NCBI GenBank assembly: GCA_014762625.1
Contig: JABURQ010000203.1
Location: 1 to 64,000, forward strand
Source: Planctomycetaceae bacterium
Lineage (GTDB): Bacteria; Planctomycetota; Planctomycetia; Planctomycetales; Planctomycetaceae
Length of the DNA stretch: 64,000 bases
Direction of reading: 5' to 3'
Shown here: one piece after another, positions 8,614 to 17,774 of the stretch
How the letters are laid out: each line of letters starts with the position of its first letter
Numbering within the stretch: the stretch's first letter is position 1
Translations under genes and position numbers: made by a program
The notes under the pieces: model-generated
Database searches by the model: none
Seen by the model: only the letters and a program-made list of their open reading frames with translations
Told to the model about the DNA's origin: nothing

Positions 8614-9279
8614 TCAGCGACGATCTGTGTCGAGGTGCGGTTTGATGACCTTTGTCCAAACCTCATAGCCGGCCTTATTCAGATGCAAGCCGTCTTTGGC
8701 AAACAGGTCCGGTTTGGGAGTGCCGACTTCGCCCAGCATCGGAGTGGCGATGTCGAGATAGGTCAGCAGCGGGTTGGCGGCACATTGTTTCGCGATACGC
8801 TTGTTGGCGTCGGCCATCTTCGGATACATCTCCCATCGCTTGAGGCTCGGTTTGATGGCAATGTACATGATCCGCGTCTCGGGTAATTCCGCATGCACTT
8901 TCTGTTGGAACGTTTGAAAGTCCTTCGCCACCGTTTCTGGCGATTTGCCGGCAGCGATATCGTTGTCGCCCGCATACATCAGGACTACTTTGGGACGATG
9001 CTTGAGCACTAACTGGTCGAGATAAGCGATCGAGTCGGCGATTTGCGAGCCCCCGAACCCTCGATTGATGTAACCTTTGTCCGGGAAGGATTCGTTCAAA
9101 TCCCACATTCGAATACTCGAACTGCCGACGAACAGGACACCCTCTTTGGGGGGAGGATTTTGCTCATCCTGCTGCTCGAATTTCTGGATGGCGGATTCCC
9201 ACTTCGCCGACGGATTTTGAGCCACGGCGGGTGAAACGATAAGTGCCAACAGAGCAGCGGAAAACAGAAGTCGGCGCAC
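8614..9279 (-). CDS. Secreted SGNH/GDSL-family hydrolase
   Basis: A 221-residue secreted hydrolase, probably an esterase or acetylhydrolase acting on carbohydrate or lipid esters. A Sec signal peptide ends about AVAQ (residue 21). The SGNH blocks are present: GSSSIRMW with the nucleophile Ser (about 53-55), NRGFGGSQ with the block II Gly, GDND with the block III Asn, and DGLHLN with the catalytic Asp and His near the C-terminus. It resembles the sialate O-acetylesterase/acetylxylan esterase branch common in planctomycetes, but the sequence alone does not give the substrate. It ends 20 bases from the exporter stop, tail to tail. Confidence 0.88.
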   Translation of the reverse strand: MRRLLFSAALLALIVSPAVAQNPSAKWESAIQKFEQQDEQNPPPKEGVLFVGSSSIRMWDLNESFPDKGYINRGFGGSQIADSIAYLDQLVLKHRPKVVLMYAGDNDIAAGKSPETVAKDFQTFQQKVHAELPETRIMYIAIKPSLKRWEMYPKMADANKRIAKQCAANPLLTYLDIATPMLGEVGTPKPDLFAKDGLHLNKAGYEVWTKVIKPHLDTDRR

Positions 9280-9357
9280 GGTATACCCCCGATGGTAGAG
9301 TGAAGCAAAAGCGGGCTGCGAATCTTCGCTGTGTTCAGTTTTCGCTCAGGACTGTGT

Positions 9358-9525
9358 TCAGCTCTCGCCCAGCAAAGTGAACGGGCTGATTTTGGAGACT
9401 TTCTCCTGGATTTCCTGACGTTCAGGCTCAGTTTTGGCCGCAGCGTACAGTTTACGGTACTTTTTGAGCTTTTCTTTACGCTTCCGCTTTTGTGCGAGCT
9501 CGCGATCTTTGTGTCGACGTCCCAT
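9358..9525 (-). CDS. Small, very basic protein (resembles DUF6800)
   Basis: A 55-residue protein with a highly basic first half (a MGRRHKDREL start followed by runs of Lys and Arg) and a short helical second half ending in a KISPF motif. It looks like the small planctomycete proteins grouped as DUF6800, whose function is unknown; I am recalling this family rather than proving it. The frame stays open upstream to 9633, but that extension runs close to the terminator at 9648. The ATG at 9525 has GAGAG 4 bases upstream. A nucleic-acid-binding or ribosome-associated role would fit the charge, but that is speculation. Confidence 0.6.
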   Translation of the reverse strand: MGRRHKDRELAQKRKRKEKLKKYRKLYAAAKTEPERQEIQEKVSKISPFTLLGES

Positions 9526-9647
9526 ATTACTCTCGATAGATGTGAAAAAAGGTCTTCTCAAACGTACGTGTGAAGAACCTTTAGGGTAACGCGCGTTACG
9601 AGTTCGGTCAATTCTACCGCCCCGACTCTCCATCGATTCCAGACCAT

Positions 9648-9679
9648 AAAAAAACGGGGCGACGCCATGCGCCGCCCCG
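9648..9679 (-). terminator. Rho-independent terminator of the oxidoreductase gene
   Basis: On the minus strand CGGGGCG (9679-9673) pairs with CGCCCCG (9661-9655) around a GC-rich inner stem, followed by seven T (9654-9648). It lies 29 bases after the stop of the Tat-exported oxidoreductase. Confidence 0.88.
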
Positions 9680-9707
9680 AGTCGGTTTGTGACTTTCTTG
9701 ACCGAGA

Positions 9708-11030
9708 TTACATCACTTTCATGCCGGTTCCCGGCGTCGGAATCGGGTATCGACCGTCATCATCCGGCAAGGTCGGCGGAGCGGCATCCCAGGACAATTC
9801 GCTCGGGAACAAACTCAGATCGGAGTTCAAAGCGTCCTCCCAGGTGACAGTTTTTCCGCTGTAAGTGGCGAAACGTCCCATGATGGCGGTCATGGTACTT
9901 TTCGCACCGTATTCCCCTTCGTTGTAAGGGATATCGTTCCGAATCGCGGCGAACAGGTCGTCGTGTTCGGTCTGGTACGGGTTGTTCTTCGGCCCGCGAT
10001 AACGCCATTTCGTTTCACCCGAGGTATAGGAACTTCCGCTGATGTCGGCGCTCCCTTTGGTCCCGTGAGCGTGTTCGCTGACACTGTTCCAACAACGGGG
10101 AATGTGTCGGCATTGGCTGAACATCTTCGTCCCGTTGGGGTAGGTGAATTCGACCGCGTGATGGTCGTAGATTTCACCGTACTTTTTGTCGGTGCGATAG
10201 ATACGTCCGCCCATGCCGTTTGCCACGGCGGGAAAGTCGTCCATCAACCAGTTACAGACATCGATATTGTGGATGTGCTGTTCGTTGATGTGATCGCCGC
10301 AGAGCCAGTTGTAGTAGTACCAGTTGCGGATTTGATACTCCATTTCGGTGCTGACTTCTTCGCGAGTTTTTCGCGGATCCCACACGCCGCCACTATTCCA
10401 GTAACAACGCAGGGCGACTAAGTCACCGATGGCTCCCGACTTCAACTCTTCCATGGTCGCCAGATAGGTATTCTGGTGATGGCGTTGCAGTCCGACACCC
10501 ACCTTCAGGTTTTTCTGCTTGGCGATTTCAACGTTCTGCAGAACCTTGCGAACTCCCGGAGCATCGGTGGCGACCGGTTTTTCCATGAAAACGTGCTTGC
10601 CGGCAGCAACGGCAGCTTCAAACATAATGGGACGGAAGCCGGGGGGAGTCGCCAGGATCACCAGATCGATGTCACTGGCCATCATCTGCTGGAACGATGT
10701 CAGGCCGATGAATTTGTGATCTTCGTCAACTGCGACGCGATCGGCTTTCTCTCCGAGTTGCTTTTCGATGCGGCTCTTGCTGCTTTCGAGCTGATCGGGA
10801 AAGGCATCCGCCATCGCGATCAGTTTGATCGGTCCTTCGGTGGAAAGCGCTTGAGTCGCGGCACCTGTTCCGCGACCGCCGCAACCGATCAGCCCGATTT
10901 TGACCGCATTATCTTCTTGAGCGTAGGCTCCTGCAGGCGTGGTCACATGACCGAGCACCGACGCACCAACCGCCGCTGCGGTCGATTTTTTGAGGAAGTC
11001 ACGCCGATCGGCGTTGCTGGGGTCACTCAT
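9708..11030 (-). CDS. Tat-exported Gfo/Idh/MocA family oxidoreductase
   Basis: A 440-residue NAD(P)-dependent sugar or cyclitol oxidoreductase. The N-terminus is a twin-arginine signal (RRDFLKK, residues 9-15, then a hydrophobic stretch), so it is exported folded, presumably with its cofactor. The Rossmann domain follows, with the glycine-rich GLIGCGGRGTG loop (about 46-56) and the family EKP motif (about 150). The C-terminal domain carries the long beta-sheet region, including EYQIRNWYYYNWLCGDH, where substrate residues lie. Secreted members of this family are typical of planctomycetes; the substrate is unknown. A strong terminator follows directly, suggesting a single-gene transcript. Confidence 0.9.
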   Translation of the reverse strand: MSDPSNADRRDFLKKSTAAAVGASVLGHVTTPAGAYAQEDNAVKIGLIGCGGRGTGAATQALSTEGPIKLIAMADAFPDQLESSKSRIEKQLGEKADRVAVDEDHKFIGLTSFQQMMASDIDLVILATPPGFRPIMFEAAVAAGKHVFMEKPVATDAPGVRKVLQNVEIAKQKNLKVGVGLQRHHQNTYLATMEELKSGAIGDLVALRCYWNSGGVWDPRKTREEVSTEMEYQIRNWYYYNWLCGDHINEQHIHNIDVCNWLMDDFPAVANGMGGRIYRTDKKYGEIYDHHAVEFTYPNGTKMFSQCRHIPRCWNSVSEHAHGTKGSADISGSSYTSGETKWRYRGPKNNPYQTEHDDLFAAIRNDIPYNEGEYGAKSTMTAIMGRFATYSGKTVTWEDALNSDLSLFPSELSWDAAPPTLPDDDGRYPIPTPGTGMKVM

Positions 11031-11146
11031 CGTTGTCTCCTGTGTGTGAAAGTGAGGGCCAAAAAGGGAAAGCTGGCCAGTAAAAATTCCAGAAAGCCGG
11101 TCTCCTGAAAGGCGCTGGAAACCGGCAGGTTAGATTCTCTCGTTTA

Positions 11147-11171
11147 CACAGTGTGAAGGATCGACACTGTG
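11147..11171 (-). terminator. Inverted repeat after the SUMF1-domain gene
   Basis: A perfect 8-bp stem, CACAGTGT (11147-11154) with ACACTGTG (11164-11171), lies 10 bases after the stop codon at 11182. There is no T tract, so termination by itself is doubtful; it may stabilise the 3' end. Confidence 0.4.
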
Positions 11172-11181
11172 GAGTCAATTA

Positions 11182-12240
11182 TTACTTATTCCCGCCATCC
11201 GCGGTAATCTTCGAGGTCCGGGCTCCTTCTGGAATGATCGGTCCCAGAACTTTGAGCTCAATCTCTTCGGCGGTCGGTGTTTTCAGCGGCCGAACCACAC
11301 GGAAACCGAGGAACTGAGCGTCGGTGTGATACCACACGCTCTTCGGCAGTTGCGGATCCTGAATCTTCCAGTCTTCGTGCGAACCGCGTCGAGCCGCCGA
11401 ACGGAGACGGTCTGGATCGTCGTCCCACGAACCACCTCGCACCGAGCGGGGGTAAAGTTCCGTCGGGACGAAGTGCGGGTTGTCGGTCATTTTTTTATCG
11501 GCGATCTGTTGATGGGCATCTTCGTGATATTGATCCAGACACCATTCCGCCACGTTGCCGTGCATGTCGTACAGACCCCAGGGATTCGGTTTTTTCAATC
11601 CGACCTTGTGATAGGTATCGTCCCCGTTGTCGAAGAACCAGCCGTATTCCACTAGCTTCTCAGGATCGTCCCCGAACGAATAAGCCGAGGTGGTGCCTGC
11701 GCGACAGGCGTATTCCCATTCGGCTTCCGTCGGTAACCGATAGTAATGACCGGTCTTTGCCGACAGCCATTTGCAATACATCTTGGCTGCCAGTTGCGTC
11801 ATGCTGATCGCCGGGTATTGATCGCGTCCCATGTTGAAGGTCATGTCGGTGTAGGGTTTGGTCGGTCGCGTGACGGCGTCGGACTCTTTTTCGTTTTCGT
11901 TGGTGCCGAGTTTCAGACGCAGACGGTCTTCATATTCGAGCGAGAACATCCAGAGTTCGTACTCGTTCCAGGTCACTTCGTGTTTACCCATCCAGAACGG
12001 ATCGATTTTGACCTTTACCTGAGGCCCTTCATCGTCCTTTCGGTCGGGTTCCGAAGCGGGACTCCCCATCAGAAATTCTCCGCCGGGGATCGGAACCATG
12101 TCGAATGTGACGTCGGTTCCGCGAATTTTCTCCGTGTAGGGCTTCATCTCCACATCTTCGGCTTGGGCCGCCAGACCGCTGGAGAGTAGGATAAGTAATG
12201 CCAGAATGTGTTTCGTGATCTGAGAATCCGGGTGAATCAA
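11182..12240 (-). CDS. Secreted SUMF1-fold protein lacking the FGE cysteines
   Basis: A 352-residue exported protein with the formylglycine-generating-enzyme fold. A signal peptide (cleavage near AAQAED, residue 27) is followed by the typical start VPIPGGEFLMGS, then HEVTWNEYE, RLPTEAEWEYACRAG, GLYDMHGNVAEWC and RGGSW. In true sulfatase-activating enzymes two cysteines follow the last motif (GGSxxC...C). Here the region reads RGGSWDDDPDRLRSAARRG, with no cysteine, so it is unlikely to convert Cys to formylglycine. Non-catalytic relatives bind ligands or partners. The start codon is TTG, supported by AGGAG 8 bases upstream, and it shares base 12240 with the start codon of the divergent apbE. 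Confidence 0.85.
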   Translation of the reverse strand: MIHPDSQITKHILALLILLSSGLAAQAEDVEMKPYTEKIRGTDVTFDMVPIPGGEFLMGSPASEPDRKDDEGPQVKVKIDPFWMGKHEVTWNEYELWMFSLEYEDRLRLKLGTNENEKESDAVTRPTKPYTDMTFNMGRDQYPAISMTQLAAKMYCKWLSAKTGHYYRLPTEAEWEYACRAGTTSAYSFGDDPEKLVEYGWFFDNGDDTYHKVGLKKPNPWGLYDMHGNVAEWCLDQYHEDAHQQIADKKMTDNPHFVPTELYPRSVRGGSWDDDPDRLRSAARRGSHEDWKIQDPQLPKSVWYHTDAQFLGFRVVRPLKTPTAEEIELKVLGPIIPEGARTSKITADGGNK

Positions 12241-13295
12241 TGCAGGGTCTCCTGATATTTATAATGTGTCTCTTGGGAGGAGGGAGCCTATGGGCGGGAG
12301 GCGACGCCTACGCACAGTCTCCAGTCAACTCGAAATCATTGTCTCGCTTCGAGCGGACAGAGGCACAAATGGGCGTGCCGTTTCGTCTTGTAGTATACGC
12401 GACCGATCAGCGCGCAGCAAACAAAGCTCTCGACGCCGCCTTCAAACGGATCAGCGACTTAAACGATATTTACAGTGATTACGACCCCAATAGTGAACTT
12501 TCCCGGTTGTCCCGATCGTCCGGCACGGGCGAAAAAGTGTCCATCAGCCACGAATTGTTTGATATTTTGCGGATTTCCGAGCGTATTTCGCGGCAATCAC
12601 AAGGGGCCTTCGATGTGACCGTCGGTCCTTACGTCCGCCTGTGGCGTCGTGCCCGACGACAAAAACAGCTTCCCGACACTGAACGAATGGCCGAAGCCAA
12701 AGCCGCTGTCGGTTACCAATACATCCGGATGGATGCGAAACAGCAAAGCGTCGAACTGTTGCGGGAAAACATGCGTCTCGATTTGGGAGGCATTGCCAAG
12801 GGTTACGCCGCCGATGAAGCGATGCGTGTGCTCAGGGAACACGGTATTGAGTCCGCGCTGATCGATGCGTCGGGAGATCTCCTGTTGAGCGATCCACCGC
12901 CGGGAGAATCCTCTTGGACGATCGGCATTGCCGCCCTGAAATCTCCCGAGGGAGAACCGACGGAGTATCTCAAGGTGGCGAATTTGGCGGTGGCAACTTC
13001 GGGAGACGCCTATCGATATGTGGAAATCGACGGCACCCGATATTCGCATATCGTCGATCCGCAGACCGGCAAGGGATTGACGACTCAAAGTAGCGTGACG
13101 GTCGTTGCTCCGACCGCGACTTTGGCCGATGCCTGGGCGTCGGCGGTTTCGGTGCTGGGACCCGGGCGAGGTTTGCGCGTCCTGGCCGCTCGTGACAAAA
13201 TATCCGCTCTCATTACGACACGACAGGAGAATCAGACGCGGACAGTTCGTTCGTGTGATTTTCCAAAGACCGTCAAAACGATTCAACAGCCGTAA
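12240..13295 (+). CDS. apbE: FAD:protein FMN transferase (ApbE)
   Basis: Transfers FMN from FAD to a Thr of target flavoproteins such as Na+-pumping NADH dehydrogenase or Rnf subunits, acting outside the cytoplasmic membrane. A hydrophobic N-terminal signal (to about AYAQ, residue 26) precedes the ApbE domain. Signature segments are GAFDVTVGP, LDLGGIAKGYAAD, IDASGD, AVATSGDAYRY, YSHIVDPQTGK and ADAWASAV, which carry the FAD- and Mg2+-binding residues. The 351 residues match the family length. The chosen ATG has GGGTGA about 6 bases upstream; a later ATG at 12264 would shorten the signal. No nqr or rnf gene is visible, so the target lies elsewhere. Confidence 0.92.
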   Translation: MQGLLIFIMCLLGGGSLWAGGDAYAQSPVNSKSLSRFERTEAQMGVPFRLVVYATDQRAANKALDAAFKRISDLNDIYSDYDPNSELSRLSRSSGTGEKVSISHELFDILRISERISRQSQGAFDVTVGPYVRLWRRARRQKQLPDTERMAEAKAAVGYQYIRMDAKQQSVELLRENMRLDLGGIAKGYAADEAMRVLREHGIESALIDASGDLLLSDPPPGESSWTIGIAALKSPEGEPTEYLKVANLAVATSGDAYRYVEIDGTRYSHIVDPQTGKGLTTQSSVTVVAPTATLADAWASAVSVLGPGRGLRVLAARDKISALITTRQENQTRTVRSCDFPKTVKTIQQP

Positions 13296-13586
13296 CAGCT
13301 ATTTGAGGCTCATCAATCAGTTACGATGCAGATTCCGTCCTTAGCAAAGCTTGATCGTCATAATCGGTTTAATCCGTACAGTGTGACGGAAATGTCACGC
13401 TAATCCGACATCAATTTGATTCGAGGGAATTCACCCAGATGATCTAACTTCTTATTGACCCGTCAAATGCCGAAGGGTTATCATATAAGTAACCGGAAAT
13501 GTGTTATTTCGCCCGCCGACACACTTCCATCACCAGCATGAAGCTGGCCCGCCTAAATTCGCCTCCCCCGACCTAGAGGCTTCAAT
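13296..13586. other. Intergenic region carrying a candidate promoter
   Basis: No gene is visible. The stretch is comparatively AT-rich and contains the candidate promoter at 13455-13484 that would serve the three-gene operon downstream. Confidence 0.5.
13455..13484 (+). promoter_or_regulatory. Candidate sigma-70 promoter for the DUF1549 operon
   Basis: TTGACC (13455-13460) and TATCAT (13479-13484), spaced by 18 bases, each match the consensus at five of six positions. Transcription would begin near 13491, giving a leader of about 95 bases before the start codon at 13587. Confidence 0.45.
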
Positions 13587-16451
13587 ATGTCCCGCCTGAA
13601 ATCTGTGAAACTGATTGTGGCTCCCGTTGCGCTGATCGTCTTTTCGTTGACGACGATGCTTTCCGCCGAGGAGCCGTTGCATGTCCGTATCGATGACACG
13701 ATCGACCAGACGACCAACGCGCCTCAAGCTGACATCGTCAACGATCACGAATTCATTCGGCGCGTTTCGATTGACCTGACCGGAATGCCGCCTTCGATCG
13801 AGGAACTGAATGCGTTCCTGGCGGACGGCAGTTCGGATAAACGCGTCAAACTGGTGGATCGTCTGCTGAATTCGAACGAATACGTTCGCCACATGACGAC
13901 GTCTCTCAATATCATGTTGATGGAACGTCGTCGTAACCAGCACATCAAGGAAGAAGAATGGCTCGCGTGGTTGCACAAATCCGTGCAACAGAACAAACCC
14001 TGGAACGTCCTCGCCAAAGAGATCCTGGGTTCCGACGGCGTCGATCCCGAAACTCGTCCCGCCGTCCGGTTTTATCTCGACCGGGGCAGTGAACCGAACC
14101 TGATCACCCGCGACGTGGCTCGAATATTCTTTGGACGCGATCTGCAATGTGCCCAGTGCCACGATCATCCGATCATCGACGACTATAAACAGGCGGACTT
14201 CCACGGTCTGTATGCGTTTCTCGCCACGGGATATGAATTCAAAGCTCCCGATAAGAAGACCTACTACGCGGAGAAGGCAGGGGGCGAGGAGATTTTTGAA
14301 TCGGTCTTTCTGCCGGACTTCCCGGATGAAACCGCCCCGAAGTTGCCGCTCGGACCGGAGATTGCCGAACCGAAGTTTTATCCGGGAGACGAGTATAAGG
14401 TCAAACCGGACAAAACGGTTCGCCCGGTCCTGAAATACTCACGACGGGCCAAACTCGCCGAGTTGGCGGCTGCCGGAGACAATCCCGCCTTCAATGAAAA
14501 TATCGCCAATCGACTCTGGGCTCATGTGATGGGACGCGGTCTGGTCGACCCGATCGATCTGCACCACTCGATGAATCCCCCGTCTCATCCCGCACTGATG
14601 AAATTGCTGGGTGAAGCAATCGCCCGTATGAATTTCGACATGAAAGCGTTTCTGCGCGAAATTGTCCTGTCGAAGGCTTATCAACGCTCCATCGATCTGC
14701 CCGGCGAACTGGTTGTGAAATCACAGCAAGCGAGCGAGAAAGTTCCCGCGCTGGAACAACAGGTTGCCGAACTGAAACAACAAGCCGAGGCCCAGACGGA
14801 CGCCTACGAAGAAGTTCGTTCCGCCTGGGGGGAAGCGAAGTCAGCTCTCGAACCGGTCAAGAAAGAACTCCGGGATGCCCGCAAGAAAGCCGCCGAGCTT
14901 CACAAACCGTATGCGGCCGCTGAGAAAGCTCTCGCCGACGCGAAAGCCAAACTCCAGCCACAACTCGATCTGATCGCCAAATACCAAACCATCACCAATC
15001 CTGCCGACAATGCCCTCGCCCTGTTGAAAACGGACGAGGAATTGACGAAGGCATTGGCTCCGATTAAAGCCAAGATTGCCGCTGTGCAGAAAAAGGCGGA
15101 ACCGCTTCGCAAAGCGGTCGCCGACAAGGAAGCGGCGTTGGTCAAACCTCGCGACGAACTGCACGCTCAATGGAAAGTGATCGATGAAATTCGCGGACGC
15201 CTCACGCCACTGGAAAAGGCTGCCTTTGCCAAACAGGCGGAGGTCGCCAAAGCCCGGCTTGTTTATCTCGATGCCTGGAACGCGCTGAATCGACGGACGT
15301 CGCAATTGGAGACCGCAAAAGTCTTCGCCTCTTACGGCCCGGCGGAAACGACAGCCATCGCAGCCGCCGAAAAACATCAACAGACACTCGCTCAGTTTCG
15401 TGCCGCCACCAAGGCCGTCGAACAATTTACCGCCGAGTTTCAGACCCAACAGAAATCCTGGCAAACAGTCTCGGCAGAACACAATCAGGCCACTCAACGT
15501 CTGGCGGCGGCGGAAGCCGATATGGATCGTCTCCCGTCTGCGGTTGAGAATCTGAAGGCCGCTCGTCAAAGCATGGCCGATGCGGTCACGACGATGAAGT
15601 CGGACGACGAACTGACTCAGTTAGTCAGCTTCTTTGAGGTTAAAGCGGAAAACTATCAGCAACAACTGGCCTCCGCCGAAAAGACCGCCGGGGAGATGCA
15701 GACGCTGATCGAAGAATTGCAGCCGCAGTTCGAGCAAGCGAAGCAGAAATTCTCCGTTGCGGAAGCGGAAATGAAAAAACGACTCGCCGCGAAGAATCAA
15801 TTGGCGACCGCTCTGAAGACCGCGGAAACGGAAGCCACCAAAACTCGGGAATCGGCGGATGCCCTGCAGCAGGAATTGACCGCTGATTGGGCGGCCCAGT
15901 TTGCGGTTTCCCCGCTCAAACCGTTAATGCCGGAACAGTTCGCCTGGTCGGTGTTGGAAGTGACCGGCGTCCGTCAGCGTTATCTCGATATTGCCCGTGC
16001 CGAATTGGAGAAAAAGTCTCCGCTCTCCGACGAAGATAAAAAAGATCCCGCCAAAGTGGCGGCTCGGGAAGCGGAAGTCGAACAATTGATGTACGACAAG
16101 CTCAAAGGGAGCGTCGGGGCTTTCGTGAACGTCTACGGAGCCGGCGACGGCCAGAATCAATACGACTTTTTCGCCACCGTCGATCAGGCCCTGTTCGCCG
16201 CAAACGGCGGATCGATCATCGGCTGGGTCTCTCCCTCAGGCGGGAACGTCACCCAGCGTATGATGCAAACCGACGACCTGGCGGCTGCTGCGGAAGACTT
16301 GTATCTGACCTATCTGACACGACCTCCGAGCGCTGCCGAGAAGCAGGCGGTCGTGGACTACATTCAATCCCGTCCCGAGGAGAAGCAGGCCTGCGTCATT
16401 GAAGTTGCCTGGGCATTGCTCAACTCGGCGGAATTCCGATTCAATCATTAG
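13587..16451 (+). CDS. DUF1549/DUF1553-type secreted protein with long coiled-coil insertion
   Basis: A 954-residue exported protein of the large planctomycete family whose function is unproven. A signal peptide (to about LSAEE, residue 28) leads into the DUF1549 domain (about 35-240), with a CAQCHDHP motif at 188-195 that has the CxxCH form of a haem-attachment site. A DUF1553-like segment starts about 290. From about 370 to 790 the chain turns into Ala/Lys/Glu/Gln-rich heptad-like sequence, clearly coiled coil. The end (about 800-954), with TYLTRPPSAAEKQ and ALLNSAEFRFNH, is the usual DUF1553 C-terminus. The coiled coil thus splits DUF1553. The gene leads an operon with DUF1501 and WD40 genes. 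Confidence 0.85.
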   Translation: MSRLKSVKLIVAPVALIVFSLTTMLSAEEPLHVRIDDTIDQTTNAPQADIVNDHEFIRRVSIDLTGMPPSIEELNAFLADGSSDKRVKLVDRLLNSNEYVRHMTTSLNIMLMERRRNQHIKEEEWLAWLHKSVQQNKPWNVLAKEILGSDGVDPETRPAVRFYLDRGSEPNLITRDVARIFFGRDLQCAQCHDHPIIDDYKQADFHGLYAFLATGYEFKAPDKKTYYAEKAGGEEIFESVFLPDFPDETAPKLPLGPEIAEPKFYPGDEYKVKPDKTVRPVLKYSRRAKLAELAAAGDNPAFNENIANRLWAHVMGRGLVDPIDLHHSMNPPSHPALMKLLGEAIARMNFDMKAFLREIVLSKAYQRSIDLPGELVVKSQQASEKVPALEQQVAELKQQAEAQTDAYEEVRSAWGEAKSALEPVKKELRDARKKAAELHKPYAAAEKALADAKAKLQPQLDLIAKYQTITNPADNALALLKTDEELTKALAPIKAKIAAVQKKAEPLRKAVADKEAALVKPRDELHAQWKVIDEIRGRLTPLEKAAFAKQAEVAKARLVYLDAWNALNRRTSQLETAKVFASYGPAETTAIAAAEKHQQTLAQFRAATKAVEQFTAEFQTQQKSWQTVSAEHNQATQRLAAAEADMDRLPSAVENLKAARQSMADAVTTMKSDDELTQLVSFFEVKAENYQQQLASAEKTAGEMQTLIEELQPQFEQAKQKFSVAEAEMKKRLAAKNQLATALKTAETEATKTRESADALQQELTADWAAQFAVSPLKPLMPEQFAWSVLEVTGVRQRYLDIARAELEKKSPLSDEDKKDPAKVAAREAEVEQLMYDKLKGSVGAFVNVYGAGDGQNQYDFFATVDQALFAANGGSIIGWVSPSGGNVTQRMMQTDDLAAAAEDLYLTYLTRPPSAAEKQAVVDYIQSRPEEKQACVIEVAWALLNSAEFRFNH

Positions 16452-16483
16452 AGAGTCACTTTTACCCTCGAAAGGGGTGCAAC

Positions 16484-17773
16484 ATGGCTATCAAGTACAC
16501 CTGTAACAACAACGAACATCAATTTGCCCGCCGGACGTTTCTCGGCGGCATGCTGACCGGTGCATCGGCGGTCGTCGGCGGACTGGGGGCTTTCGCCAAT
16601 CCGCAAGCCTACGCGAAGTTGAATCGCGATCAGAAGCGGATCGTGGTGTTCAACATGCACGGTGGTTTGAGCCAGTTGGAAAGCTGGGACCCGAAACCGG
16701 GAACCGATACCGGCGGACCGACGCGAGCCATCGCCACCAGCGTGCCGGGCATTCACATCGCCGACACTCTACCGCACACCGCGAAGCAGATGCATAACCT
16801 CTGTCTGGTTCGTAGCGTCAACACCCGCAACGGCGATCACGGTAAAGGCCGTTACATGATGCTGACCGGTCGCGCCCAAACACCCGCCGCCGATTACCCG
16901 GAAATTGGTGCCGTCGCCGCCAAAACATTGAATCCTCCGCAATCCTCTCTTCCCGGGCACATCCGCATCACGCCGGGCGGAAGCGGCGGACGCGGGAACG
17001 ACTCGGCTTACCTTGGTCCCAAATACGCCAGTATCTCTCTCGACGGCGGTAAGCCGCCCCAGAATACGACCTTACCGAAATCGGTGACGGAAGCCGGCGA
17101 TCAGAAGCGGAATCAGTTCCGTCAGTTCGCGAACACGAGTTTCCTCGAACGTCGTCGCACTGCGATGACCGACGCGTTCACCTACAGTTACGAGCAAGCC
17201 GAGCAGTTGATGCAGCAACGCGACATCTTCGATATCTCGAAAGAATCGGAGAAAGACGCCGCTCGTTACGGGACTCACGACTTCGGTCGGCACTGTCTGC
17301 TCGCACGTCGTCTGCTGGAAAACAACATCAGCTTCGTGCAAGTGTCGCACTCCAACTACGATACCCACAACGAGAACTTCAACTTTCACCTCGAACAACT
17401 GGACGAGTTCGATTCCCCGTTCGCGACCTTCGTCGGCGATCTGGCCGACCGGGGCATGCTCGAATCGACCCTGATCGTGGTATTGTCTGAATTCGGACGT
17501 ACGCCGCGCATCAACGACCGTTACGGTCGCGATCACTGGGGGAACGCCTGGTCGGTGGCACTCGGCGGATGCGGCGTGACCAACGGTGCCGCTTTCGGAG
17601 CCACCAACGAAAACGGAACGAAAGTGGTCGATGGAGAAATCGATCACCGTCATCTGTTCCATACGTATCTGGCGGCGGTTGGAGTCGATCCGACGGGCAG
17701 CTTCGATATCGGTGGACGCGACATGCTGATGGCCGATCCGGAGGGACACGCCATCAAAGAAATTCTGGTGTGA
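16484..17773 (+). CDS. DUF1501 protein, Tat-exported, alkaline-phosphatase-like fold
   Basis: A 429-residue protein of a family that travels with DUF1549/DUF1553 proteins in planctomycetes. The N-terminus has a twin-arginine signal (ARRTFLGG, residues 15-22, then a hydrophobic run to about 45). The core shows sulfatase/phosphatase-superfamily traits: NMHGGLSQLESWDPKP near the start, RSVNTRNGDHGKGRYMMLTG, VSHSNYDTHNENF, LSEFGRTPRIN, GRDHWGNAWSVALGG and IDHRHLFHTYLAAVG. The conserved Asp and His residues could bind metal. Its biochemical activity is unknown. AAAGGGG lies 6 bases before the start. The stop is followed after one base by the WD40 start, showing tight coupling. Confidence 0.9.
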   Translation: MAIKYTCNNNEHQFARRTFLGGMLTGASAVVGGLGAFANPQAYAKLNRDQKRIVVFNMHGGLSQLESWDPKPGTDTGGPTRAIATSVPGIHIADTLPHTAKQMHNLCLVRSVNTRNGDHGKGRYMMLTGRAQTPAADYPEIGAVAAKTLNPPQSSLPGHIRITPGGSGGRGNDSAYLGPKYASISLDGGKPPQNTTLPKSVTEAGDQKRNQFRQFANTSFLERRRTAMTDAFTYSYEQAEQLMQQRDIFDISKESEKDAARYGTHDFGRHCLLARRLLENNISFVQVSHSNYDTHNENFNFHLEQLDEFDSPFATFVGDLADRGMLESTLIVVLSEFGRTPRINDRYGRDHWGNAWSVALGGCGVTNGAAFGATNENGTKVVDGEIDHRHLFHTYLAAVGVDPTGSFDIGGRDMLMADPEGHAIKEILV

Positions 17774-17774
17774 T

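Noticed and set aside
14841-15569. Minus-strand open frame within the coiled-coil region
   Set aside because: It is antisense to the Ala/Lys/Glu-rich coiled coil; such repetitive codons leave the opposite strand open by chance.
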